From Ophiostoma sp. CBS 140.51 (taxonomy: Eukaryota; Ascomycota; Sordariomycetes; Ophiostomatales; Ophiostomataceae), in contig JANSLP010000031.1 in NCBI GenBank assembly GCA_029298735.1, positions 62,001-126,000 of the forward strand: a stretch of 64,000 nucleotides of DNA. The letters are read 5' to 3'. Below, in pieces: positions 30,926 through 41,493 of the stretch. The position numbers were made by a program, and so were the translations under genes. Numbering within the stretch: position 1 is the stretch's first letter; the number at the start of each line of letters is the position of its first letter. The notes under the pieces were generated by a model, which worked only from the letters and a program-made list of their open reading frames with translations, had not been told where the DNA came from and made no database searches.

Positions 30926-33281
30926 TCTTCACGTATTATATGTTCAGCCTTGTCGTGTTTTCGTTGTCGCTTGCATTTCTACTTGATTTCGCATATTCTC
31001 TTGGTCTCACGTAGAAGGCTTTTCTTCATTTTCCTTTCATTTCATTTTGCTTCCTGTCAACCCCGCCGCCAAGAGCTCGTATTATGTCGCCCAATGTGGC
31101 CGCTCGTCTGGCCCGGACGGACCCCAACCAGAGGGGAGAAAGAAGAAATCGACAGGGATGGGCAGCCACAGTGGCGGGCTCTCCTCCGAGATTGCAGTGC
31201 CCAGCAAACGTGGTGAGAACTCTCCATCATCGAGCGTCAGCACTACTCCAACGGACACAGTGCTCACAAATAAGAAATAATGCTCAGCCCATGTCAGAAA
31301 GAAAAATCAAAGGACTGCCGATGGGGGATGTGGGAGAGGAGAAAAGAGAATGAAAAGAAAGACGAGAGAGAAATAGGAAGCGGAAAACTGAAAACTGATC
31401 AAAAGGAAGAACGATAAAAATTCGAGACTCTCGAGAAAGCTGGACCGAACTCACCGTTGCAAAGACTGTCGATGAAGAATCTGACATCCCCCATGTTTTC
31501 TTTTTTTCTTCTCCTTGCCCAGCCACGCCGGGGACTGGATTCCCATCCTGCTCCATCCTTCCTGCCAACAGTCCACTGCCCGTTGTATTTCTGCGCGTGC
31601 CCTGCACTGCGCGCCGTTGGTGTGATTTGCTATCCGCTTGTGATCTGTTGTGGTGGGCATCTATGTCTTTTTTTTATTTTATATTTTATTTGCGTCTTTC
31701 CTAGGGTTGTATTCCTTCTTTTCGTTCTCACACCCTGACAAACGCAACTCTTGTCACCTTTCCCCTGCCGGCTTCTTACGGCCTCTTTTTGAGGCCATTA
31801 TATTACGCCGTATGTCGTATCTGTTTCTTATGTGTTAGTACTCGACTGCCAACTTCTTCTCTTGTTCTTCCCGTGTTCTCTCGTCATTTTCTCGATCAAC
31901 ACCTCCCTTCGGGCAAGTCACAATATCATGTGGGTCAGTATAGCCACCCATCCTTCGCGCAAGACAGCACCCTGGCTGGCCAGCACAAACGGCCAACAAG
32001 CCACAATCATCAACTGACACCGACACCGACACCAACAGAAAGACTGCAAAAGCGGGTTTCGGTTTGTTAGTGCAATTGCGCCCAGCGCGCCATTGCACTC
32101 GATTGGGCTTGGTTTCCATTTGAGCCTCTCCAGTCCATCTGTTTAAGCTTTCGGGCACATTCTTTGCAACGTCAAGCTTTCAAAGCTTTTAAAGACAACG
32201 ACAACGACGACGTCAATGTAAATATGCCATCAAGTAATCGTCCGACTTTATGTCAACCTAGCGCTGCGTATTACCTATTCTGCAGTTTCCGTGCGCTCTT
32301 GCGCCTTTTCGTTGCTGTGCGTGCCCGACTGTGCGGCTCTTCGGCCTTTTTGTCTGCATTTGTCTTCTGCATGTTCTCTTCTTCTTGTTGATTGTCTTCT
32401 TTTCGTGATCTCCCACCGCGTAACACCACCCACACCTGTCAGCCCGGACAGCCGCCAGCAGGTTCTTCTTCTGCTGTTCCCGCACTTTTCTGTCTCTCTG
32501 TCTGTCCAACCATTCCTTTTTTCTTGGCTCTCCTCTTAGGATTCGTGGTTTTCCCTCGTTGGAGTTGCATTTTGGCAGCTGGCCCTGGTCTTTTTTTTTT
32601 CTCTTTTCCGTCCCTCGCGCGCCTCTCCCGTGTGTGCATCTGCCCGCTTGGAGTTCTGTCTGTTGGCTCTTCCCAATCCTGGTCCGGGATCCACCCTCTT
32701 ACATCTTATACCCCTGCTCGTAAAAGCAAAAGCCTATCTCCTTCTGGGTGCTCTCTCCTCTTGTTTTCTCTTGTTTCTTACGGATATGGTTTTTACGGTT
32801 CTTATGCTTTCGTTGATTTCTTTATTAGTTCTCACAGCTGCTCACCCCCGTGTTTTTGCCGTTTCTTTGTTTCCCACGATCTCTTTCTTTTTTGTTTCGT
32901 TTCATGCTTCCTCAACTCTTGGATTCTTTCTTTATTCTCGACCTCTCGACTTCCTTTGATCTCCAAAGGCCTCCAACCTGCTCGCCTTCAGCTGTCAACG
33001 TCCTCGACTTACCCTCAATATCGGCCTTTGCTATTAATCAATAAAAAACCCAACAAACCCAACAAACCCAAATATTCTCCCGACTCTTTGAATTTTCCCC
33101 TGCAGGAGGATATAACCCTTCGGTGTGCCCTCCCGTCCGTTACCTTGAGCTTGCCCCTCTTTTTGTTTTCTCTTCTCCTCTTCACTCGGAAAACGAACAA
33201 CATCGACATCGTCGACACAAACAAATCAAACACTCTACCAACCTCTTTTCCTCCTCAACAACTTCCTCTACCACCTTCGCC

Positions 33282-34079
33282 ATGTCCGGCACTTACATCG
33301 CCCTCATTGTGTCCTTGGGACTTTTGACAGGTGACGCCGTCATCGAGCTCGCCTACATCACCAGCATGGTCGCCTATCTGCACGGCGGCGCGCCCTCAGG
33401 CACATTTGTCGTCAACACGCCCGCCACACACGTCGCCAACGAGGGCAGCCAGTCCACCTACGAAATCAAGGGCAAACCCTTGCATATGCTCGTCAACCAG
33501 GGCCACACCAGCAACGGCGCCGCCGGGTCGGCCGTTGTCCTCATTGGCATTGTCGGAGTGCTGGCGCTTTTTGCGCGGGCCAGGTTTCCGGGGAGGCGGT
33601 TCACACGCTTTCTCTACAACTTTTGGATGATTCTCCAAATCCCTTGTTTTCTGTTGACACTGTCCGCCCTCGGCTACACGTTTGCCGTCACCAACAAGCA
33701 CCGCAACCAAATCATCAACCAGAATGTGGCCTACGCCTCCCAGCCGGGACCTTATGCCCTGGACCAGTGGACACCGCAAAACTGGTTCTCTGCCGTCTTG
33801 TCACAACTCGACCTCGCCGACGCGGACCTCCGCAGCAACCTCGCCCACCACCTGCGGATCATGCGCGGCTGGCAGTACAACCTGATACCCCTGTTCTTGC
33901 TGCAGCTGGCCGAGACGGTGCTGGCGATTGTGGACTGGCGGGCGTGGAAGCGGACGGGCGGTCACAACGGCGGGCAGACGGGATGTACACCCAGCTGGTC
34001 GGCGAATGGTTACAACAACGAAAAGTACCAAGGCCAAGGCGACTACAACAACGGCGCCGACCGGCAGCAGTACGTGTAG
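33282..34079 (+). CDS. four-span fungal membrane protein, unknown function
   Basis: A single exon encodes 265 residues from ATG 33282 (TCGCCATGTC); the frame stays open upstream only because of the pyrimidine-rich leader. Four hydrophobic segments are visible: YIALIVSLGLLTGDAVIELA near the start, SAVVLIGIVGVLALFA, WMILQIPCFLLTLSALGYTF and NLIPLFLLQLAETVLAIV. A polar loop of about 50 residues lies between spans 1 and 2 and another before span 4. The last 40 residues are Gly/Asn/Gln/Tyr-rich (NGYNNEKYQGQGDYNNG), a flexible tail. The overall shape recalls small fungal four-span proteins (MARVEL-like), but I see no diagnostic motif. The first segment could be an uncleaved signal anchor. The coding sequence is GC-rich and regular, so the gene itself is not in doubt. 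Confidence 0.75.
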   Translation: MSGTYIALIVSLGLLTGDAVIELAYITSMVAYLHGGAPSGTFVVNTPATHVANEGSQSTYEIKGKPLHMLVNQGHTSNGAAGSAVVLIGIVGVLALFARARFPGRRFTRFLYNFWMILQIPCFLLTLSALGYTFAVTNKHRNQIINQNVAYASQPGPYALDQWTPQNWFSAVLSQLDLADADLRSNLAHHLRIMRGWQYNLIPLFLLQLAETVLAIVDWRAWKRTGGHNGGQTGCTPSWSANGYNNEKYQGQGDYNNGADRQQYV

Positions 34080-34871
34080 ACTTCGACAGCCAGGGTTTTT
34101 CTCTTCTCTTCTCTTCTTTTTTTTCACATTTTTAATTATCTGCACTCCTTACGACATCATGCGATATATCTAGATCTACAAATGGGGGACAGTTTAAACT
34201 GGATGATATCTACTTGGCGTTGGGGGCTTTCTCATTTTGCCTTTACTTGTCTTCTCGTCTTTCATTGATACTTCTAATGAATTTTAAAAGCCAAACAATA
34301 CCATCTTACACAATTACTTTATCTCGCTTGCTCTCTCCGTTTATTTGTCACTGATACCGTTGTATACCGCCTTCTACCGTCTCCCACGGGCACGGCACGC
34401 AATGGACTGCTGTCCATGTACTGTTATCCCGCCTTTTGCCTTCTACCACCGCCTCTACCGTTTACCAACAGCCACAGCCCGTGTTATGGAAGGATTGGAA
34501 GCACAACAGCCTGGATGGTTCTTTGGGAGTAAAGGTTGCTTGATAAATTGGAACGCGGCAGTCGCTTCTACTTGAAAGAGTGTATCCTAAAAATAGTAAA
34601 ATCAAATGGCAGGCATAACGGAAAATGACAAAAATGTACGGGAATCCTTTGCATACAAACACACCCTCTTCTCTCCTCTCTCTCTCACTCTCCCTCACTC
34701 TCTCTCACTCATAGACGCGTAATATCAACCATCAGGCACAAACGCAGGTTACCCGGGAGCCTCAATCCTTCGTCGTCGTCGGCGTCGCTTTCACTCTTCC
34801 ATATCCTTTAAATTCAATATCGCTGTCGTTGTCATTGCTGTCATTATTTTATCATCCCACATCATCTTCTC
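34080..34871. other. convergent 3' regions, membrane protein / methyltransferase
   Basis: A/T-rich with a short CT microsatellite, CTCTCTCTCACTCTCCCTCACTCTCTCTC-like, at about 34670-34710. No gene is seen. Confidence 0.45.
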
Positions 34872-36278
34872 TCATGCCATTGATAGTGCCTCCTGTTCGG
34901 CTGTCGTCGGTGCTGTTGTTGTTGCTGTCTCCGGCTCTGGCACGGGTACCTCCGGGACTGCTGCCGCCTCACCACCCTCCTTTGGCCGCGTACCCCAGGT
35001 GATACTCACCTCAATGTACGCGTGAATCGACGTGTCCAGCAAGTCCCGCCGCACCTCCACCAGCAGCGCCTGGATGTCTTCATACGACCACCCTTGCAGG
35101 CCCAGCAGTTTTAGGGACAAACCCTCCATGCCGTTCAACAGGTCCTGCTGCACATACGCGCCCAGCGTCTTGTAGTACGACCCCTTGGGCCACGGGTTGA
35201 CGGGCCAGTAAAACTTGCGCTCCGTCACATTCTCGAAGCCGGCCTCGTTCATCCAGCGCGGGTAGTGCTGCACGTTTGTCCAGGGCCGGCCAGCCATCAC
35301 GGCGCCCTGTGTGACAATGTCGAACCAGCGCCGCAGTGCACAGTCGACGGGCGGCGGGCTGGCAAACTTGATGGGGAAGTGGCCGTCCTGCAGCTCCAAG
35401 ATACCCCCAGGGCTCAAAGAAGCAAACGCCGAGTGGATGACGGTGGCCGGGTTGCGGAAGCAGCTGACAAGCGCGCGGCCGTGGATGTAGTCAAAAGGCT
35501 GGTCAAAGGACCACTCGTCCTCGGCGTCGTCGACTTCGAACGTGCAGTTGGGCGGGATAAAGTCGGGCTGGATGGGGCTGAGGTCGGTGCCGATAATGTG
35601 CGATTCCGGGAACTCGAGGGCAAATTCAATGGCCCAGATGCCCGTGCCCGTGGCGAAATCCAGCACACGCTTGGGTTTGTCAATGGGCGCAAGGTACGAC
35701 TTGCCGTGGGCCATTAACAGGAAAATGACATGCTGTAGGTCCAGGCGTGCCTGCTCCTGAATGTCGTTGGGCAGAGGGTACTTGCCCTCCTTGTACCGGT
35801 GGTACGTGCGCCCATTCTCCTCGACATAGTCATAGAGACTGGAGCGCAGCGACGTTGTTGTGGACTTCAAAATGCTGGACGTGCGGTCGCTGTCATAGGC
35901 ACTGTCGGCGTCGCTGGCAAAGTCGTCGGCGTCACCTTCGCCGCCGGTAGCGCCAGCTCCGCCCAGACCGCTCTCGCTGCCGCTGTCGTCAATGGCAGGC
36001 ATGGACGGAGCGCTGCCGTCACCCCAGGAAATGAGAGACAGGCGGCTGGCCATGGGAATGTGGCCCGTGACGGGCTCGTCGTCGTCATCTTCGGCGGCAT
36101 TCTCGTCAGCGATCGGGAAATTCTCGCCGGCTGGTGCTGCTTCCGTTGGTGCTGCTGCAGGCGCGGCAGCGGTCTCTGGGGCGGTCTGTGGCACGGCTGT
36201 TGGCGCGGCCTCGGCCTTGGCGGCCTGGTCGGCCGCAGGTGCAGGCACAGCCGCTGTTGGTTCAGCGTCAGCAGTCAT
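34872..36278 (-). CDS. LaeA-like SAM-dependent methyltransferase
   Basis: A single exon encodes 468 residues from ATG 36278. The frame stays open upstream to 36554, but that part reads like leader sequence. The N-terminal 75 residues are Ala/Pro/Glu-rich and disordered; an acidic/Ser stretch follows to about 150. The methyltransferase domain has motif I VLDFATGTGIWAIEFA (about 203), IIGTDLSPIQP, then FDYIHGRALVSCF and LSPGGILELQDGHFP. The order GKYPLPND, motif I, DLSPIQP, GRALVSC is that of the fungal LaeA/Llm family. LaeA works with velvet proteins in the nucleus to control secondary metabolism and development; most paralogues have unknown substrates. No biosynthetic gene cluster is visible around it, so it is better seen as a general or orphan LaeA-like enzyme than a cluster gene. 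Confidence 0.83.
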   Translation of the reverse strand: MTADAEPTAAVPAPAADQAAKAEAAPTAVPQTAPETAAAPAAAPTEAAPAGENFPIADENAAEDDDDEPVTGHIPMASRLSLISWGDGSAPSMPAIDDSGSESGLGGAGATGGEGDADDFASDADSAYDSDRTSSILKSTTTSLRSSLYDYVEENGRTYHRYKEGKYPLPNDIQEQARLDLQHVIFLLMAHGKSYLAPIDKPKRVLDFATGTGIWAIEFALEFPESHIIGTDLSPIQPDFIPPNCTFEVDDAEDEWSFDQPFDYIHGRALVSCFRNPATVIHSAFASLSPGGILELQDGHFPIKFASPPPVDCALRRWFDIVTQGAVMAGRPWTNVQHYPRWMNEAGFENVTERKFYWPVNPWPKGSYYKTLGAYVQQDLLNGMEGLSLKLLGLQGWSYEDIQALLVEVRRDLLDTSIHAYIEVSITWGTRPKEGGEAAAVPEVPVPEPETATTTAPTTAEQEALSMA

Positions 36279-38895
36279 TGCGATGTGTTGTGCGAATGTA
36301 ATTAAAATGGTTTGTGTTCCCAACAACAAGATCTGTCCGTTATTTGTCAGGAAGGAACAAAGAATTGTTAACCCAACAAGAGGAAAGAACGTGCGTATGC
36401 AAAAAATGGCAGGAGGGGTCCAGGGACATGACCAAACAAGGGGGTAAGGGAAGGGGAGGTAGGAACGACCGGCGCACCGGTGGCCCCCATCCCGCCATTG
36501 TTCTCCAAAAAAGGTAAAAAGCGCACGACCATAAAACGACCACCAATCTCCCAACTACATTGTACTTTTGCTTGTTTTGCGCCATTCGCCATGCTACCCA
36601 TGCTGCATTGCGGTACGCACCTTTCCTCTTGCGCAGGCAAACACATGTGCAATGACCTCCTCCCGATGCTACTTGCCATCCAACAGAATGCCTCGGACGT
36701 CAGACCGCCTGTCCCACGAACCAACTTGTTGGGACTTTCCCCTCGTGGGATATATTACTTGATCTCCTCCGTGTACGATCGAGCTGCGCTTCATGTACTG
36801 TCTTGTACTCCAACGTTGACAACTTTCCTGAAAACTCAGAGAACTCTGTAAAACAGGATGGGCATACCTCCACTTGGCTGCGCACTTGCCTGCACGGAGA
36901 AGGAGACTGGTGCATGTATTTCCATCACACCTTCCTTGCCAATTTCGTCACATTTGCACTTGCCTCTTCGGTCGTATCCCCAAGGCACCTGCCCCCCCAC
37001 GACGACGTAAGAGGAGGGGCATTCTTTCCTGCAATTCTATCATTTATCATGTTTCTCGTCTGTCGCTCTTGCCTATCTCTGTCAAGCTTGCTTCTTTGTT
37101 AACGACGGAGAATGCTTTCCTCCCTTCCCTTCTTTATTCCATTTCATCACCTTCTCTCCGACCGCTACAACATAATGCACATATTCCCCCCACCTTCTTC
37201 GGGCAGTAAAAAGGTAAAGAAAGGTTGAGAGGACAAAAAAGGTCACGGCCGTTTGCGGGCATGCGGGCATGCGGGCGCTTCCGGTAGCGTCTCTGCCAAG
37301 GATATGCCAAACGCTACCAAAAGTGCACTGTAAGACGGAAAGAAAAGGGAAGAAAAGGGAAGAAGAAGGAAAAGAAGGAAATAACGACCACCAAAGAGAG
37401 ACGTAAAAGAAGTCTACAACCACTCAACGCCGGGGAAGCACATCCGCCCAACGCCGTTGCGAGAGCTAACTCCATAGCGCTGTGGAGTCCTGCAGAATAG
37501 TGCCCGAGACAAGACAAGTCAAGACAAGAGCAAACACGGAAGACAACAGGCGATCATCTCGGCCGAGCAATTCAGGCTTGGATAAGACAAGTGTCGCACA
37601 ACATCACTATACCGTGGAGGCTGCATATCATAGTTTCTGTACAACGTACGACGTACGACGTACTGTGTCCACACTTCCACGCCACGAGGACGAGTGACAT
37701 CCCAAGATGACAGCGGGACGGGCAGCGCACAGAAGAAAAAGCACTGACCAACACACGATGGAAGTGACAGGTTTGACATATGTCAATATCAAAGCAGGCC
37801 GTGGAGGATCATGATGCATCGAGTTATTCATTGGCAAAAGGGGTCATAACTGCCTATTTAATGCCCAACACCTCCCGCAAAACATCGAGATACGCATCAC
37901 CCGGTCCGCGGTACTCTTCCACCGCCGCCGGAGCCCGTTCCGTGTACTTTTCTGGCCTCCACACTGAGACCGTACATGCTCAGGATGTTCTTGACGAGTA
38001 CCTGGCACGGCTATCCAGCGAGGTTTTCCCTTATATAGCAAAACAGGTGACAATCTGGCCGTACTCAGGTAGCTGGGCAGGTGCTGGTTTATATGTGAAT
38101 TGATGAGACCGATATGCCCCTTGCTGATCGTGGCGGCAATCATGCTCTTTTGCGTACAACAAACACAGGCGACAGTGAAGCTGTCTCGTCCGCCAGCTTG
38201 TCAACTGCAACTATCCTTGGTCAAAGAAGCGTTGCCCTAATGTGTACACACCTACCAAGTTCCTTGTGCAGAGAATGGGCGATGTGTCCATCCGGATGTG
38301 TTGGAGTAGATATGGTGTACAAGTAGTGTCCTTGATGAGTGTAGGGAAAGTGTCTAGCGGTCGACTTAGCCATGAATTGTATCTTCATAAAGAATACGCC
38401 TTTCAGTAAAAAGGCTTTCCATGGTGGTGCCCGGGTGAGAAACGACAAGAGTAAGAATATACTATCGGATGATCAGGGGAGACCATTGCGTCAGGCGGTA
38501 ACCTTGTGGATTTGCCAAGTACTGGCTGCGATTTTGCATCGTGTCGTCAAGTCGGGGTGGCAGAAAGGGCCAAGGAGGAGGCAATACACCCAATCCTCAG
38601 CCCGTAGAGCTACTTACGCAGGTACTGCATCATGGAAATGAATATCGTCATTTAGGTCCCAGCAATCGGATGGTTTCTTACAACACGCACAGGGTTCTGG
38701 AGGATGTTTGATATACGAGGGAGGTGTTCCTGCACAAAAGATCACGCGAATAACAGACATTTGCCGAAATCGATTGTCTTACAGGTGCACCAGAGACAGT
38801 GTGGTCGAAGACGACCGAGAAAGATACAATGTAAAAAGGAGATGCTCATTACTATGCTATGAATTGCCAATATGCAATCCTCCACCATGCGGTGG
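36279..38895. other. 2.6-kb region with doubtful small gene
   Basis: The left part is the methyltransferase leader, C/A-rich. Around 37255-37275 there is a GCGGGCAT triple repeat and at 37645-37665 a GTACGAC triple repeat. From 37.85 to 38.88 kb the minus strand shows several exon-like frames (see the candidate at 37854-38143). Otherwise nothing is supported. Confidence 0.45.
37854..38143 (-). CDS. possible two-exon small gene or gene relic, unknown (weak)
   Basis: Candidate exons 38143..38002 and 37963..37854 would give 83 residues. The 38-bp intron (GTACTC..CTCAG) keeps phase: ...KPRWIAVP joins VWRPEKYTERAPAAVEE, then YRGPGDAYLDVLREVLGIK and a stop. The C-terminal part reads like real protein, ending in an amphipathic helix. 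Against it: the intron would be the shortest in the window (the others are 50 bp or more), the N-terminal exon has a less protein-like composition, and a TATATAAG word lies inside. Further exon-like pieces occur upstream on the same strand (for example one ending DETASLSPVFVVRKRA at 38142), but their frames do not join cleanly. It may be a decayed gene. No family is recognised. Confidence 0.25.
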
Positions 38896-40602
38896 TTAAC
38901 CCAAAAAGTTGCGCACATTGCCACCAATGTTCTTGAGATCCAACAAGAAGGTGTCGTGGCCGAACATGCTCTGCTGCTCACTGAGCTCGTAGTGCGAGAC
39001 ATTGCGATTGCCGGCCATTTTGAGAGCCTCGGCGACCTCGTACTGCTGCCAAGCCGGGAACAGAATGTCGCTGGCGACGCCCATAACGAGGGTCGGGTGG
39101 TTGCGCAGGACGGCGAGACCTTGCACCAGGTCTTGGGGAGGTTGCCAGCTGGGCGCGCCGGGCATCATGGAGGCGACGTGGCTGTCGGTCTCCGACGGTG
39201 GCGGCGAAGAATTCAACGCCTGGGCGGCGGTCGGCTGACCAGCCTCGGGCTGTTCTTCGTAGGGCTTGTCGGGGAGGGTCAAAGTGCAGACGGCGGCACC
39301 AGATGCAGCCTCCGCGGCTGCCGCCGCACCTTCACTGGCCTCCTGTGCCTCCCTCTCTCTCCGCCGCTGGGCCGACCGTGCCTGGTGGGCCGCGCCCAGA
39401 TCAAACAGGTCCATGGCCTTGCTGACGTACAACAGACTGTTGGGGTCGTAGGTCAGGCAAAACTTCTCGCCCGCATGATCGAGGTACGTCTCGATCAAGA
39501 AGTCCGGGCACAGCGCAGGCGGCTTGCTCGGATCCGCGCGCCGGCGGCCAAAGCGTTGTTCCCATTCCGGACCTGACCGGTAGGTGACGGTGGCAATCTC
39601 GCGGGCCAGCTTCATGCCTGCATGGGGTGGCACCTGGCCGTACCCATAGTAGAACCCGCGGTTCCAGTTGGGATCCATCATGAGGACCTGACGCTGGGTA
39701 TGGCGCATGGCGATGCTGTAGGGGTGGCTGCGGGCACAGCCGCTAATCGAAACAATCTTTCCGACACGGTCGGGGAACAGGACGCCCGCCGCCAAAGACT
39801 GCATGCCGCCCATGGAGGAGCCGACGGAGGCATGCAACCTCTGAATATTGAGTCCGTCAAGCAGGCGGAACTGCGCCCGAACCATGTCCTCCATGGTCAA
39901 GATGGGAAACCGTGTGGCATAGTGCGAGCCGTCGGCCGGGTCGATGCTGCTCGGCCCCGTCGAGCCGTAACAGCCGCCCAGGACGTTGGTGCAAATGACA
40001 AAGTACTTGTTGGTGTCGAGCGCGAAACCCTCGCCGGGGCCAATAAACTTTTCCCACCAGCCAGGCTCTGGGTTGATATCGGTTGAGTGGGCGTGCGAGG
40101 AGGCCGAAAGACCCGTGTGCAACAGAATAGCATTGGACCGGTCGGCATTGAGCGTGCCCCAGGTCTCGTAGGCAATGTCAAACTCGCGCAGGACGCCGCC
40201 CCAATCAAGCCGCAGAGGCTCCTCGCAGTGGTAGCGTAGCGTAGCACCCGAGGTGTAGTTTGGCTCGGGTCCGCTTTCCGACGTTCGTGACGAGCGTGCT
40301 GTTGTTGTCGTCGACAGTGGTTGCTGTTGTTGTTGCCGTTCAGACTGAAGTCTCTGTGAGCGATCCTCAAGAGCGTCGAGGCAAGGGAACGCCATGGCTG
40401 GGTTGGAAGCTCCACTTTTCTGTGCAGCCGTCATATGCAAAGATCTCCGTTGCGGATGTTGTGAAAAGGAGAGACTGAACAAGGTGGAGGCAGCTGGCCG
40501 CTGTGTGCAGAATGAGCGCCGTGCAAGCTGTGATGAACCGTCAACAGCCAGGCGGGCACTTGAGCGCATGCCGGCGCCGGCCAGCGACTGTGTGACCTTC
40601 AT
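38896..40602 (-). CDS. cysA: mitochondrial serine (or homoserine) O-acetyltransferase, alpha/beta-hydrolase type
   Basis: A single exon encodes 568 residues from ATG 40602. The first 60 residues are rich in Arg/Ser/Ala without acids (RSSARLAVDGSSQLARRSFC), a clear mitochondrial presequence. AFPCLDALEDR follows, then the MetX-type core: AILLHTGLSASSHAHSTD, TNVLGGCYGSTGPSS, nucleophile elbow GSSMGGM (Ser about 262), Asp in ASDILFP (about 510) and His in MFGHDTFLLD (about 548). All three triad residues are present. Met2-type enzymes acetylate homoserine; in filamentous fungi and S. pombe a mitochondrial relative (CysA/Cys2) acetylates serine for cysteine synthesis. The presequence and the FPCLDA start favour CysA, but substrate choice is inferred. 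Residues about 404-484 are a Glu/Ala/Pro low-complexity insert before the catalytic Asp. Two CACGTG boxes lie about 400 bp upstream. Confidence 0.82.
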   Translation of the reverse strand: MKVTQSLAGAGMRSSARLAVDGSSQLARRSFCTQRPAASTLFSLSFSQHPQRRSLHMTAAQKSGASNPAMAFPCLDALEDRSQRLQSERQQQQQPLSTTTTARSSRTSESGPEPNYTSGATLRYHCEEPLRLDWGGVLREFDIAYETWGTLNADRSNAILLHTGLSASSHAHSTDINPEPGWWEKFIGPGEGFALDTNKYFVICTNVLGGCYGSTGPSSIDPADGSHYATRFPILTMEDMVRAQFRLLDGLNIQRLHASVGSSMGGMQSLAAGVLFPDRVGKIVSISGCARSHPYSIAMRHTQRQVLMMDPNWNRGFYYGYGQVPPHAGMKLAREIATVTYRSGPEWEQRFGRRRADPSKPPALCPDFLIETYLDHAGEKFCLTYDPNSLLYVSKAMDLFDLGAAHQARSAQRRREREAQEASEGAAAAAEAASGAAVCTLTLPDKPYEEQPEAGQPTAAQALNSSPPPSETDSHVASMMPGAPSWQPPQDLVQGLAVLRNHPTLVMGVASDILFPAWQQYEVAEALKMAGNRNVSHYELSEQQSMFGHDTFLLDLKNIGGNVRNFLG

Positions 40603-41493
40603 GGAGGGGTTGTGAGGTGGGATGTGAGTGAAAAAGAAGCTTTTCAGTGTTGGCGATATTTGTGATCTTTGCCGAGTTCGGATGTGAGTGGTTATGAGTG
40701 AAAATGGATGGTGAAGACAAGATAAATGGCAATGAGAGATTTGGTGAGAGTTCTGTGAGACTGGTCATGAAAACTTATAAATCAGCATCCCTCATGAAAT
40801 ACTGAGAAGCGCCACAAGCGATAGCCGGCCGTAGTGTTTGTCATGAAAAAAAAGACGTCGACGTTCAAAATGTCAAGCGGCAAGCTCGACCTGAGCCGGC
40901 GCTCCAGGCCCCACCCACGCGAGCCGTCAACGCCCAAAACGGCAACCTTTTGGACCGGCCCATTGCACTAAAAGGCAACGAGAAGCGAGCACGGAATTTC
41001 ACGTGACGATTACAGCGACAGCCGCTGTCACGTGGCAATTTTGGACCACTTTTCTAGAATGAGGCTGCCTTGCCTCTGGCCTCTATCGATAAGAGCAGTT
41101 GCAAACAGGCCCCAAAATATGCTGTGATGTCATTGGCCCGGGCTGATCTCCCGCCTGAACCATAGTGATCATGGCCCACCAAAGTGCCCTGTTGGTTACG
41201 TTGGTGGAGGGACTCGAGAGTTGGGGAAGAGGGAGGAAGAGGCTGCGTCGTACCTTCCTTATCAGTTAAGCTCTCTCTTGTTGCCTCCCTTTTCTTAAAT
41301 GACGTGGTGAGGCCTTCCATTTGAACAAGAAACGGGTGCCGTCTTTAAAAGATAAAAGTTGAAGATAGAATTGTTTTCTACAATTGTCAACAATCAACGT
41401 CAACAAATAATCGCATCGCATCGCATCGACACATCAACACACATCCACATTCGACCCCACACATCTGCACTACGAGACCACACGCACCCCATA
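40603..41493. other. shared divergent region, O-acetyltransferase / unknown gene
   Basis: Both start codons face outward from this 0.9-kb stretch. Besides the two CACGTG boxes, a GCATC repeat (CGCATCGCATCGCATCGAC) lies at about 41411-41429. No gene is seen. Confidence 0.45.
40999..41034. promoter_or_regulatory. paired CACGTG boxes upstream of the O-acetyltransferase gene
   Basis: TTCACGTGACG (core 41000-41005) and GTCACGTGGC (core 41029-41034) are 29 bp apart, about 400 bp upstream of the O-acetyltransferase start. CACGTG is the Cbf1 site used with Met4 in yeast sulfur-gene control, so the position beside a sulfur-assimilation gene is suggestive. They could also serve the divergent gene at 41494. 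Confidence 0.5.

Larger units (their letters stand above)
29644..33281. other. 3.6-kb region, mostly without supported genes
   Basis: The left part is the 3' side of the metalloreductase. Around 30.7-31.3 kb there are exon-like frames on both strands (listed separately). From about 31.5 kb to 33.28 kb the plus strand is strongly pyrimidine-rich (CTT/TCT tracts) and probably belongs to the leader and promoter of the four-span membrane protein. The 311-codon open frame 32392..33327 is a product of this skew. Confidence 0.5.

Noticed and set aside
32392..33327. 311-codon plus-strand open frame
   Set aside because: It lies in a CT-rich leader where stop codons are rare, starts without ATG, and overlaps the true start of the membrane protein in another frame.
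34872..36278. Secondary-metabolite gene cluster suggested by the LaeA-like enzyme
   Set aside because: No polyketide synthase, peptide synthetase, terpene enzyme or cytochrome P450 is present in the window; the neighbours are housekeeping or unknown genes.
26279..36554. N-terminal extension of the LaeA-like protein (upstream part 36279-36554)
   Set aside because: The in-frame extension is Trp/Phe/Pro-rich leader sequence; ATG 36278 gives the usual disordered Ala/Pro N-terminus.
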